Assembly: GCA_037139095.1 (NCBI GenBank)
Contig: JBAXHD010000027.1
Span: 1-36,493, forward strand
Length of the DNA stretch: 36,493 bases
From: WLMZ01 sp037139095
GTDB lineage: Bacteria > Actinomycetota > Acidimicrobiia > Acidimicrobiales > Ilumatobacteraceae
Direction: 5' to 3'
A model generated the notes under the pieces. The model worked only from the letters and a program-made list of their open reading frames with translations, was not told the DNA's origin and searched no databases. The number at the start of each line of letters is the position of its first letter. Position 1 is the stretch's first letter. The position numbers and the translations under genes were made by a program. Positions 15,526 to 22,926 of the stretch are shown here, in pieces.

Positions 15526-15981
15526 ATGAGCACTTTCACACCTGCGGGCGAGCCGGGCAACGAGGCCTCGAACAAAGCAATCATTGAGCAACTGTGGGAG
15601 CGCCTCGGGCAGCGCGACTTCGATGGTGTTGGCGCGTTGTTCAGCCCCACCGGCGTGTACAACGATGTGCCGCTAGTGGGTGGTGACCCAGGAGCAATTG
15701 GCCCTCGTGAAGTGGCATCGCGACTTCGTCTCGGCCTTGAACCACTTGAGAACTATGTGCTGCACGCCGGCCCCATGTTGGCGCAGGGCGACGTGGTCAT
15801 CACCGAGCATTCCGAAGAATGGTTCTGGAACACCGGCGAGTACCACCTCGTGCGTTTCTGCAGTGTTCATGAGGTACGCAACGGGCTCATCGAGCGGTGG
15901 TGGGATTACGTCGACATCGGCCAATTGATGGCCGCAGCCCCCTCTTGGTGGCTCGAACACATCATGAAGGGCTATAAGTAA
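15526..15981 (+). CDS. SnoaL / limonene-epoxide-hydrolase-like protein
   Basis: A 151-residue NTF2-like protein. IIEQLWERLGQRDFDGVGAL, VYNDVPLVGG, LENYVLHAGPMLAQGD and LIERWWDYVDIGQ resemble the limonene-1,2-epoxide hydrolase branch. In that branch the catalytic set is an Arg and Asp in a TERxDxF-like strand plus an Asp in a WxDYxD-like strand. Here the first motif reads TEHSEEW, so the Arg is His and the Asp is Glu, while the second is kept (WWDYVD). Activity is therefore doubtful or altered. The gene is 47 bp upstream of the Rieske gene, with operator copy 2 in between, so it is probably a separate transcription unit. Confidence 0.68.
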   Translation: MSTFTPAGEPGNEASNKAIIEQLWERLGQRDFDGVGALFSPTGVYNDVPLVGGDPGAIGPREVASRLRLGLEPLENYVLHAGPMLAQGDVVITEHSEEWFWNTGEYHLVRFCSVHEVRNGLIERWWDYVDIGQLMAAAPSWWLEHIMKGYK

Positions 15982-16000
15982 CGCTCCGTCTAGAGGCACC

Positions 16001-16027
16001 TCTGACAGTTTCTGACACACTGTCAGA
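16001..16027. promoter_or_regulatory. Operator copy 2 with an extra phased half-site
   Basis: The exact palindrome TCTGACACACTGTCAGA occupies 16011-16027. A further half-site TCTGAC starts at 16001, exactly 10 bp upstream (one helical turn). It also creates a second nested inverted repeat, CTGACAGT (16002-16009) with ACTGTCAG (16019-16026). The site ends one base before the Rieske ATG at 16029, so a leaderless promoter (CACACT at 16016-16021, 7 nt before ATG) would be fully covered. A short AGAGG/CCTCT inverted repeat (15992-16003) adjoins it. Confidence 0.8.
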
Positions 16028-16028
16028 T

Positions 16029-17186
16029 ATGAGTGTTGTCGCCGATCCGCACGTCTCGGGAGCTACCCGATTCCCGCGTGATCTCACCCGCCGCATCGTG
16101 CAGCGCATGGCCGAGAACTCGCTCGATACGGCAGCGCACGCAATGACCGAGCCCGCCTCAGTTTTCACCGACCCAGTGCAGTTCGAACGTGAGCGCGAGT
16201 TGTTCTTCCGTCACGGCGCGCACGTGGTTGGTTGGGAAGGCGAACTCGTCGGTCCCAACACCTTTGTGACCAAAGACGTTGCTGGTGTGCCGGTGCTCAT
16301 CACCCGCGACGGCGATGGACAACTACATGCGTTCCTCAATGCCTGCACGCATCGCGGTGCGCAGGTGGCCACTGGTTGCGGCGAGGCTCGCCGGCTCACG
16401 TGTCCGTATCACGCGTGGTCGTTCGACATCGGTGGCGAACTCGTTGGTCAACCAGAGGCATGGGGTTTCGACGAGATCGATCGGGCCACGCTCAAGCTTC
16501 AGCAGTTGCCTATTGCGAGCATTGCGGGCTTGCTGGTTGTTGGGCTGTCCGACGATGTCGACCCGGTTGCTGCGTATGCCGACATCGCTCCGCAACTCGG
16601 CGGCTATGGCTACGCAACCCACGAGGTTGTGTCGAGCCACTCATGGACCCTGCAGGCCAACTGGAAAATCGCCTTCGACGTCAACCTCGAGGCGTATCAC
16701 ATTGCTTCATTGCACCGCGAGACGCTGAACCCATTGGTCATGAACAACGCTGTGCACGACACGTTTGGTCGTCACGCCCGTTGGGCATTTCCTACCCGCG
16801 CCGCAGCCGTCATGGTCGATCTGCCCGAGGCCGAATGGCCGGAACCCGCTCTCGTTACGGTGGTGCACACGTTCTTTCCATCGTGTGTGTTGCTCGAGAC
16901 GCCGGTGAGCTGTCAGATGTTTCGCATTTACCCGGGTCGACACGCGGGCGAATGCACGGTCGAACTCACCGAGGCGAGCCTGCGCCCGGTGCAAAGCGAC
17001 GAAGAGCGTGAGGCGCGTAAGCGTGGTGGCGACTTCGCCGCACTCATCGTGGGCACCGAGGATTTCCCGGTGGCCGAGCAATGCCAACGCGGAGCCGAGG
17101 CGGGTCTGAACCGTTTCGTGTTCGGCAAAATCGAACCAATGTTGCAGCACTGGCACGCCACCTGGCGTTCAGCGCTCGAGAGCTAA
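16029..17186 (+). CDS. Rieske non-heme iron oxygenase, alpha subunit type
   Basis: A 385-residue ring-hydroxylating oxygenase. The Rieske [2Fe-2S] ligands are Cys106, His108 (ACTHRG), Cys125 and His128 (CPYHAW). The catalytic domain has NWKIAFDVNLEAYHIASLH (~211-229), with the ExxHxxxxH mononuclear-iron pattern (His224, His229) and bridging Asp217. A conserved C-terminal acidic residue lies in GKIEPMLQHWH. It uses O2 and electrons from an unlinked reductase/ferredoxin to hydroxylate or demethylate a substrate. It belongs to the aromatic-dioxygenase alpha type rather than KshA, as far as I can see. The substrate is unknown; the shared operator suggests a steroid-like compound. It forms an operon with the CoA ligase 17 bp downstream. 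Confidence 0.86.
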   Translation: MSVVADPHVSGATRFPRDLTRRIVQRMAENSLDTAAHAMTEPASVFTDPVQFERERELFFRHGAHVVGWEGELVGPNTFVTKDVAGVPVLITRDGDGQLHAFLNACTHRGAQVATGCGEARRLTCPYHAWSFDIGGELVGQPEAWGFDEIDRATLKLQQLPIASIAGLLVVGLSDDVDPVAAYADIAPQLGGYGYATHEVVSSHSWTLQANWKIAFDVNLEAYHIASLHRETLNPLVMNNAVHDTFGRHARWAFPTRAAAVMVDLPEAEWPEPALVTVVHTFFPSCVLLETPVSCQMFRIYPGRHAGECTVELTEASLRPVQSDEEREARKRGGDFAALIVGTEDFPVAEQCQRGAEAGLNRFVFGKIEPMLQHWHATWRSALES

Positions 17187-17203
17187 TTCACGGAGGAACA
17201 CTC

Positions 17204-18646
17204 ATGGTTATGTTGTCCTACAGCCGCGCGATTGCGGACAATGCGGCTCGCCAGCCCGATCGCGTTGCGATCACCTGTGGCGACGACTCGGTCACGTGGG
17301 CCGAGTTCGAGGCCCGCACGAATCGCTTGGCGCGCGCGTATGCCGCACTTGGCGTGACCGAGGGTTCGTTCGTCACCATCGGCCTGCCGAACTCAATTGG
17401 CTTTTTCGAAGCATGCGTCGCCACATGGAAACTCGGCGCCACGCCGCAGCCAATTAGCTACCGCTTGCCCGACCGCGAGCGTCAGGCCATCGTTGAGCTC
17501 GCTGAGTCGTCGCTTGTTGTTGGCGCGTTGCCCGAGGCGCATCCAAATCGTCAGGTGGTGCCGATCGGCTACGTGCCGGATCCATCGCTGTCCGATTCGC
17601 AACTCGAAGACATCATCGCCAAGCGTTGGAAGGCTCCAACATCGGGCGGCTCAACCGGCCGGCCAAAGCTCATCGTGGCGGCAGACCCAGGTGTGACCAA
17701 CACCGAAGCACCCGGCATGGGCCAGCGTCGCGATGGCGTGGCGTTCATCCCCGGACCGCTGTATCACAACGCTCCATTTAGCTTTGCGGCAAGTGCGCTG
17801 ATGCACGGTAACCACGTAGTGATCTTGGCCAAGTTCGAAGCCGAGGCAACACTTGCGGCCATCGACAAGCACGGTCCCGACTGGATGCTGTTGGTGCCAA
17901 CGATGATGCAACGCATCACCCGCCTGCCCGACGAAGTGCGCGACCGCTACAACGTCGATTCGCTGCAGACCGTGTGGCATATGGCGTCGCCGTGCCCGCC
18001 ATGGCTCAAAGAGGCGTGGTGCACATGGCTCGGTGGCGAGAAGATCTTCGAGCTCTACGCCGGCACCGAGGCGCAGTCGGTCACCATCATCCGTGGCGAC
18101 GAGTGGATGGCGCATCGCGGTTCGGTCGGCAAGGTTGTTGGTGGCGAGATGCGCATCCAAGACCCCGACACCTATGCCGTGTTGCCAGCGGGCGAGATCG
18201 GTGAGGTGTTCATGCGCACCGGTAGCGATCGCAAGAGCTATGAATACATCGGTGCCGAGGCGCGGGTGAGCCCCGATGGCTGGGAGAGCCTGGGCGACAT
18301 GGGCTACATGGATGAAGACGGTTACCTGTATCTCGCCGACCGCCGCAGCGACATGATTTTGTCGGGTGGCGCGAACATCTATCCGGCCGAAATTGAGTCG
18401 GCTATCGACGAGCACCCCAGCGTGATCTCATGCGCAGCGATTGGTTTGCCCGACGACGATCTCGGTAACCGCATTCATGCAGTGGTTCAGGTCAGCGCGC
18501 CAATCACGGCCGACGAGATGAGCACGTTCCTTGCCGATCGTCTCGTGCGCTACAAGATTCCGCGCAGCTACGACTTCGTCGACTTCGTGGTTCGAGACGA
18601 TGCGGGCAAGGTGCGCCGCAGCGCCTTGCGCGAAGAGCGCAGCTAG
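17204..18646 (+). CDS. Acyl-CoA ligase (AMP-forming), bile-acid/steroid-type FadD
   Basis: A 480-residue ANL-family ligase activating a carboxylic acid via an acyl-AMP to its CoA thioester. Motifs: TSGGSTGRPK (~146-155, ATP/phosphate loop), FIPGPLYHNAPF, LYAGTEAQ, GDMGYMDEDGYLYLADRRSD and MILSGGANIYPAEIE hinge region, with the C-terminal Lys in DDAGKVRRSALRE (~470). The sequence style resembles bacterial bile-acid-CoA ligases and short steroid FadDs. Whether it is the functional counterpart of FadD3 (HIP-CoA ligase) cannot be decided. ATG 17204 has an ideal GGAGGAA at 17192-17198. It abuts the convergent CaiB gene with no gap. Confidence 0.86.
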   Translation: MVMLSYSRAIADNAARQPDRVAITCGDDSVTWAEFEARTNRLARAYAALGVTEGSFVTIGLPNSIGFFEACVATWKLGATPQPISYRLPDRERQAIVELAESSLVVGALPEAHPNRQVVPIGYVPDPSLSDSQLEDIIAKRWKAPTSGGSTGRPKLIVAADPGVTNTEAPGMGQRRDGVAFIPGPLYHNAPFSFAASALMHGNHVVILAKFEAEATLAAIDKHGPDWMLLVPTMMQRITRLPDEVRDRYNVDSLQTVWHMASPCPPWLKEAWCTWLGGEKIFELYAGTEAQSVTIIRGDEWMAHRGSVGKVVGGEMRIQDPDTYAVLPAGEIGEVFMRTGSDRKSYEYIGAEARVSPDGWESLGDMGYMDEDGYLYLADRRSDMILSGGANIYPAEIESAIDEHPSVISCAAIGLPDDDLGNRIHAVVQVSAPITADEMSTFLADRLVRYKIPRSYDFVDFVVRDDAGKVRRSALREERS

Positions 18647-19894
18647 TTAGGCGATCGCACCGGCGCTGCGCAGTTGGGCCAACTCGGTTTCGTTGAGACC
18701 AAGTTCGGCCGCAAGCACGGCGTCGGTGTGCTCGCCCAACCACGGCACCCGAGTTTCGGGACCCTCGGCCACGGCGCTCATCTTCACTGGATTGCCAGGC
18801 GAGATCACGGGCTCGGCTACACCGTCGGTGCGCGGCATCGCCACGAGCATGTTGCGCGCAGCCACGTGCGGGTCGTCGATTACCTGCTGTGCACTGAGGC
18901 ACGGACCTGCCGCAATGCCAGCCGCTGACAGTGCTTGGCAGGCCTCGATGTTGGTCATGCTCGCAGCCCATTGGCCGACGCCAGAGCGAATGACCTCGAT
19001 GTGTTCGCGCCAGCCTGCGCGCGTTGCGAAGCGTGCATCGGTGACCCACTCGGCGTGACCGACAAGGTTGGCGAGACGTTCGAACTCGTGCTCGCGGCCC
19101 ACCTGAATGATGAACCAGCCATCGCCGCTGGGGAAGCCATCGAGCACCATCTTCAAGCCTTGCCCGGGTTCGGGACGCTCGCCCATGCTCCAGTAGTTCA
19201 CGACGACGTCGGCGAATGACACCATCGCGTCGAACATTGCGACGTCGATGTATTGACCGATGCCGGTGTTGTCGCGATGACGCAAGGCGGCGAGCACGCC
19301 GATGACACCAAACAGCGCAGTGCCGATGTCGCCAAGCGCGCCCACGGGACTGACTGCTGGCGGCTGACCCGGCTGACGTTTCCATTCGTAGAGCCCACTC
19401 ATTGCTTCGGCCACACCTGCGTAGGCGGGCCAGCCGTCGTATGGCGTCTCGACGGTGTTGCCGAAACCGCTAATCGATAGGTACACAGCGGCAGGGTGAA
19501 CGGCGCGGATGTCGTCGTAGCCAAGACCCATGCGGGCCAAGGTGCCGCCCTTGAAGTTTTCGGCGATGACATCGAAGCGCGGTGCCAGCGACAAGATCAG
19601 GTCGCGACCAGCGGGGTTTTTGAGGTCGACGCAGATCGATTGCTTCGAAAGGTTGTTGCGTAAAAACGTGGCCCCAACATTGCGGCCCTGTGGGTCTTTC
19701 ATGGCAGGCAATGAGCCGCGGCCCAAGTCGCCGCCTGTTGGATGTTCGACCTTAATGACAGTTGCGCCGAGACGGCTGAGCAACTGCGTTGCGTACGGCA
19801 GGGCCTGCATCTGCTCGAGGGCAAGGATGCGCACGCCGTCGAGCGGCTTGCCGTTTGCGAGTGCTTCGATGTTGCCGATGTCGCCAAGGTTCAC
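18647..19894 (-). CDS. CaiB/BaiF family CoA-transferase
   Basis: A 415-residue class III CoA-transferase, transferring CoA between carboxylic acids through an aspartyl-CoA intermediate. Typical stretches: LDGVRILALEQMQALPYATQ, LGATVIKVEHPTGGDLGRG, NNLSKQSICVDLKNPAGRD, DVIAENFKGGTLARMGLGYDD, GQYIDVAMFDAMVSF and GIAAGPCLSAQQVIDDPHV. The catalytic Asp is normally in a FL-NNLSKxxxxLD-like region after ExP; the conserved VDLKNPAG Asp is the candidate. GTG 19894 is preferred because a TACTGT box lies 6 nt upstream; an earlier ATG would overlap the preceding SDR. Its stop abuts the convergent ligase stop. It may pass CoA to steroid-derived acids. Confidence 0.85.
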   Translation of the reverse strand: MNLGDIGNIEALANGKPLDGVRILALEQMQALPYATQLLSRLGATVIKVEHPTGGDLGRGSLPAMKDPQGRNVGATFLRNNLSKQSICVDLKNPAGRDLILSLAPRFDVIAENFKGGTLARMGLGYDDIRAVHPAAVYLSISGFGNTVETPYDGWPAYAGVAEAMSGLYEWKRQPGQPPAVSPVGALGDIGTALFGVIGVLAALRHRDNTGIGQYIDVAMFDAMVSFADVVVNYWSMGERPEPGQGLKMVLDGFPSGDGWFIIQVGREHEFERLANLVGHAEWVTDARFATRAGWREHIEVIRSGVGQWAASMTNIEACQALSAAGIAAGPCLSAQQVIDDPHVAARNMLVAMPRTDGVAEPVISPGNPVKMSAVAEGPETRVPWLGEHTDAVLAAELGLNETELAQLRSAGAIA

Positions 19895-19900
19895 GGCGCC

Positions 19901-19906
19901 ACAGTA
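19901..19906 (-). promoter_or_regulatory. Leaderless -10 box TACTGT for CaiB-type CoA-transferase
   Basis: On the minus strand TACTGT is followed by ggcgcc (6 nt) and GTG 19894, in the 38-bp gap after the upstream SDR. The CoA-transferase may therefore have its own promoter. Confidence 0.5.
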
Positions 19907-19932
19907 TCGGGCGGGGTGGTTTGCAGCCTTGG

Positions 19933-20664
19933 TCAGCGACCGCCGGAAACGTCGACGAACGCGCCGGTGGTGTAGCTCGATGCGTCGCTGCACAGCCACA
20001 GCACTGCGGCCGCAACTTCTTCGACCGTGCCCGATCGCTGCATCGGCACCATCGGGCGAACGCGCTCGACGCGACCTGGCGAGGCGTGGTCATTGAAGTC
20101 TGTTTCGATGAGCCCGGGACGCACCGCGTTCACGCGGATGCCAACGGCCGCTACCTCTTTGGCGAGGCCGGTGGTCATTGATTCGAGCGCACCCTTCGAT
20201 GCCGCGTAGTGCACCCACTCGCCGCTGCCGCCGAGCACGGCCGCCTTCGACGAGATGTTCACGATGCAGCCGCCTCGGCCACCGTTGGCCGTTGACATAT
20301 GGCGCACTGCCTCGCGGGCAAAGAGGAACGGCGCCGAGATGTTCACTGCCCAGAGGCGCTCGAGCATGTCGCCGGTGACCGTATCGATGGTGCCGTATGA
20401 GCCAGCGATGCCAGCGTTGTTGATGAGCGCATCGACGCGGCCGTAGGTCTCGAGCACTTCGGCGAACGCAGCGACCACGGCTGCTTCGTCGCCAGCATCG
20501 GATCGAATGGCAAGGTCTACAGAGCCCTCGGATACGAGTTCGTCGGCCGCTACATCGCTGGTTTCAAACGTGATTGCAACGGTGTAACCGGCTTGCGACG
20601 CGGCTCTGGCGATGGCGGCGCCGATGCCGCGGGTTCCGCCGGTGATGAGCATGACGGGGTTCAT
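19933..20664 (-). CDS. SDR family oxidoreductase
   Basis: A 243-residue classical SDR resembling 3-oxoacyl-ACP reductase (FabG-like) proteins. It has TGGTRGIG (~8-15), NNAGIAGSYG, CIVNISSKAAVLG, the YAASK Tyr/Lys pair, RVNAVRPGLIETDF, and YTTGAFVDVSGG. The cofactor is NAD(P)H. It begins 24 bp after the GNAT stop on the same strand and precedes the CoA-transferase. The start ATG 20664 lacks a clear Shine-Dalgarno sequence. A specific substrate is not apparent. Confidence 0.82.
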   Translation of the reverse strand: MNPVMLITGGTRGIGAAIARAASQAGYTVAITFETSDVAADELVSEGSVDLAIRSDAGDEAAVVAAFAEVLETYGRVDALINNAGIAGSYGTIDTVTGDMLERLWAVNISAPFLFAREAVRHMSTANGGRGGCIVNISSKAAVLGGSGEWVHYAASKGALESMTTGLAKEVAAVGIRVNAVRPGLIETDFNDHASPGRVERVRPMVPMQRSGTVEEVAAAVLWLCSDASSYTTGAFVDVSGGR

Positions 20665-20688
20665 GAGGTGTCCGTTTCGTTGTGTGAG

Positions 20689-21387
20689 CTAAGAAGGCTT
20701 GTCGACTCGAAATACCTGTGCGGTGATGGTGATGCGGCGGGTGAAACCGAGTCGCTCGTAGACACGAATTGCCGCAGTGTTGTCGACGACTACATGCAAG
20801 AAGGGTCGTTGGCCATTGGCGATCAGGCGTGATGCGAGGTGATGAACGAGCGCTGCGGCGTATCCGCGTCCGCGCGCGTCGGGGTGTGTGCACACGGCGC
20901 TGATCTCGGTGGCATCGCCGACGTGCAGCCGGTGTCCGGCCATGGCGACGAGCTGGTCGCCATGACGAATGCCGACGTATTCGCCGAGCACGTTGGTGCG
21001 CTCGAAGAACGGGCCCGGCTCGGTGAGTTTCACGAGCGCGAGCATGTCGGCAACGTCGTTGTCGCCGAGGGTGATGATGTCGGCATCTCGTGTGGGTGCA
21101 CGGTCGAGCGGAGCCAGGTGGTCACACACCATTTGCGCAGCGTTGCCGGTGTGGAGCGACGAGCAACCCGCTGGAATCGCGACGGGTGCGACGTTGAACA
21201 GCAGAGCGAATTCGCCAGGAGCGACGATGTCGGTGATTGCCGCAACGCCGATGCCCAAAGGATCGGGAACGCCGGCGAATAGCGCCACGTTGGGATCGAA
21301 CCGCAGCGCCGCGGCAGTGCCGCGCGCCAGGTGGGCTTGTTGACCCGCTAGCGCGTGCCAGACAGGGTTGTCGAGTTGGTCAGCCAC
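20689..21387 (-). CDS. GNAT family N-acetyltransferase
   Basis: A 232-residue protein whose C-terminal ~110 residues are a GNAT domain: the acetyl-CoA loop is VCTHPDARGRGYAAALVHHL (Q/RxxGxG/A type, here RGRGYA), followed by FLHVVVDNTAAIRVYERLGF, the usual fourth motif. The N-terminal half (~residues 1-110) is less conserved and may be a degenerate GNAT repeat or substrate-binding region. GTG 21387 overlaps the phytanoyl-CoA dioxygenase-like stop by 8 bp, so it is the second gene of that operon. The substrate is unknown. Confidence 0.76.
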   Translation of the reverse strand: MADQLDNPVWHALAGQQAHLARGTAAALRFDPNVALFAGVPDPLGIGVAAITDIVAPGEFALLFNVAPVAIPAGCSSLHTGNAAQMVCDHLAPLDRAPTRDADIITLGDNDVADMLALVKLTEPGPFFERTNVLGEYVGIRHGDQLVAMAGHRLHVGDATEISAVCTHPDARGRGYAAALVHHLASRLIANGQRPFLHVVVDNTAAIRVYERLGFTRRITITAQVFRVDKPS

Positions 21388-22240
21388 GATCGGGTCGAGC
21401 AGCCTTCGGGCCGCTCAGCTTGTCCCACACCATCTCTGGCGCCGCTTGGCCGCCGAGTAACACGGCTGGATGCTGACGATCGACATGACCCATCACGTTG
21501 CGATACATGCTGTAGCCAATGAGTTCTTGCAGGCGAGTGGGAAACGTGGCGACCAACGCAGGAGCCAGGCCGAGCATCAGGTTCTGCTGTTGGCGGCACC
21601 AACCGGCCACGTATTGAACACTCATGCCGTAGCGACGTTGATCGGTCACGTTGGCGCCGCCGCCGTGCCACGTGCTGGCGTGCAACACCACAACGCCGCC
21701 CTTGGGCATTTCGGCGGCGATGGATTCGTGCGACTGGCCGGGCTTGAGCACGTTGGGCCATTTGTGTGAACCCGGAACGATGCGGGTGGCGCCATTCTCC
21801 TCGCGGAACTCGCTGAGCGCCCACAACGTGGTGACCATCGTGGCGGGGTGCGGCCGGGGGAGTGTGATCATGCCGTCGTCGGCGTGCAGCAACTGCGGCG
21901 TTTCATCGGGGCCGATGTTCATGCTGGTGATGCCGCTGAGTAGCAGTCCGGTATCGAGCACCGCCTCCACAACTGGAAGCACCCGAGGATGGATGGCGGC
22001 CTCACCGAACAACGGGCTCTTGGTGAGCACGTTGAAGATGCGCTTGGTGTAGAAGCCCTCGAAGTCGTTGATGCCATCGGCGATGTTGAAGTCGTGCTCG
22101 ATGCGCTTGATCTCATCGATCAGCGCATCGCAAAAATCGTGATCGATTGCATCGGGGATAATCACGTAGCCCTGCTCTTCGATTGTGGCGGCGAGCGCCA
22201 CAGGATCGATCGATGAGGGTTCGCTGGCGGTAACAGTCAC
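21380..22240 (-). CDS. Phytanoyl-CoA dioxygenase (PhyH)-like Fe(II)/2-oxoglutarate oxygenase
   Basis: A 286-residue protein of the PhyH family, which hydroxylates or otherwise oxidises lipid-like or secondary metabolites using Fe(II), O2 and 2-oxoglutarate. The iron triad is visible as His119-x-Asp121 (LLHADDG) and His192 (TWHGGGAN), with the 2-oxoglutarate-binding Arg at ~202/203 (DQRRYG). IVPGSHKWPN and WALSEFREENGATR are typical of the family. GTG 22240 is preferred over ATG 22267, because a TAAGGT box sits 7 nt before it and the earlier start overlaps the nitroreductase gene. The substrate is unknown. Confidence 0.82.
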   Translation of the reverse strand: MTVTASEPSSIDPVALAATIEEQGYVIIPDAIDHDFCDALIDEIKRIEHDFNIADGINDFEGFYTKRIFNVLTKSPLFGEAAIHPRVLPVVEAVLDTGLLLSGITSMNIGPDETPQLLHADDGMITLPRPHPATMVTTLWALSEFREENGATRIVPGSHKWPNVLKPGQSHESIAAEMPKGGVVVLHASTWHGGGANVTDQRRYGMSVQYVAGWCRQQQNLMLGLAPALVATFPTRLQELIGYSMYRNVMGHVDRQHPAVLLGGQAAPEMVWDKLSGPKAARPDRG

Positions 22241-22247
22241 GGCGCCA

Positions 22248-22253
22248 ACCTTA
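22248..22253 (-). promoter_or_regulatory. Leaderless -10 box TAAGGT for the PhyH-like operon
   Basis: TAAGGT on the minus strand, 7 nt (tggcgcc) before GTG 22240. Its first three bases are the TAA stop of the upstream nitroreductase gene. Confidence 0.5.
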
Positions 22254-22817
22254 CGCAGAGACGACATGCAAACTGAGCGGCGGGCGCACCGGTGCTTCGG
22301 GTGCGTGTGTTGCCCATCCGAGGTACATCACGTTGATGATTCGGGTGTCGGCATCGAAACCGCACAACTCGAGCACTCGTGGAGAATCGATGAGTGGAGC
22401 TGTTCCCCAATAACTGGCCACACCCAAGGCGGTGGCTCCGAGCAACATGTTCTGAATGCCCGCCGCCACTGCGTCGCGGTTTTCGTCGTGCGTACTCGGC
22501 TTGGTGTCGGCGATGCAGCCGACCACAAGCACGGCCGGGGTGCGCATGTACTTGGTCAGCGTCTTCGTGCGCTTGGTTTCGTCGCCGAAATCTCGATCGA
22601 TCATGTCGGCAGCAAACGCCTGCCCCAGACGGGCGCGGCCTTCGCCGGTGAACAACGCAAACCGTGCGGGCCACGTGCGCTTGTGGTTTGGCGCCCACAG
22701 GGCCAGCTCGCAGAGTTGCTCGACAACAGACACTGATAGGGCGCGCTCGGTGTCGACCAACATGCTGGTGCGTCGGGAGCGGATGAGTTCGGCGAGTGAA
22801 TCGAACGGCACTGACAT
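22251..22817 (-). CDS. Nitroreductase-family FMN oxidoreductase
   Basis: A 188-residue small nitroreductase-like protein, an FMN-dependent NAD(P)H oxidoreductase usually acting as a homodimer. Characteristic parts are the N-terminal RRTSMLVD region (variant of the RRSxRxF phosphate-binding start), LALWAPNHKRTWPARF (WAPNHxxTxPWRF type), NMLLGATALGVASYWGTAP and VMYLGWATHAPE. ATG 22817 gives the family's usual N-terminus and has a CATGCT box 6 nt upstream (22824-22829); longer starts add ~18 unconserved residues. The gene is divergent from the sulfatase and just upstream of the PhyH-like gene. Confidence 0.8.
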   Translation of the reverse strand: MSVPFDSLAELIRSRRTSMLVDTERALSVSVVEQLCELALWAPNHKRTWPARFALFTGEGRARLGQAFAADMIDRDFGDETKRTKTLTKYMRTPAVLVVGCIADTKPSTHDENRDAVAAGIQNMLLGATALGVASYWGTAPLIDSPRVLELCGFDADTRIINVMYLGWATHAPEAPVRPPLSLHVVSA

Positions 22818-22913
22818 GGATGCAGCATGGCGCATCTGACCCACGGTTCCAACAGAGTGCCCCCTTACCATGCGGGCCGTTGTCGGAGTGGGGGGTCATT
22901 TCGATGCGTGCAT

Positions 22914-22919
22914 TAGATT
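22914..22919 (+). promoter_or_regulatory. Leaderless -10 box TAGATT for the sulfatase
   Basis: TAGATT, then cgcaacc (7 nt), then GTG 22927. This chooses the GTG over the upstream in-frame ATG at 22870, which would add 19 residues. Confidence 0.55.
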
Positions 22920-22926
22920 CGCAACC

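Noticed and set aside
17204..18646. Assignment of the CoA ligase as FadD3
   Set aside because: It is an ANL ligase in a suitable place, but the sequence looks nearer to bile-acid-CoA ligase types; the substrate cannot be read from motifs.
22834..22840. Single half-site ATCTGAC near the nitroreductase/sulfatase divergent region
   Set aside because: No matching second half at the fixed spacing; single half-sites also occur by chance elsewhere (for example near 811 and 16914).
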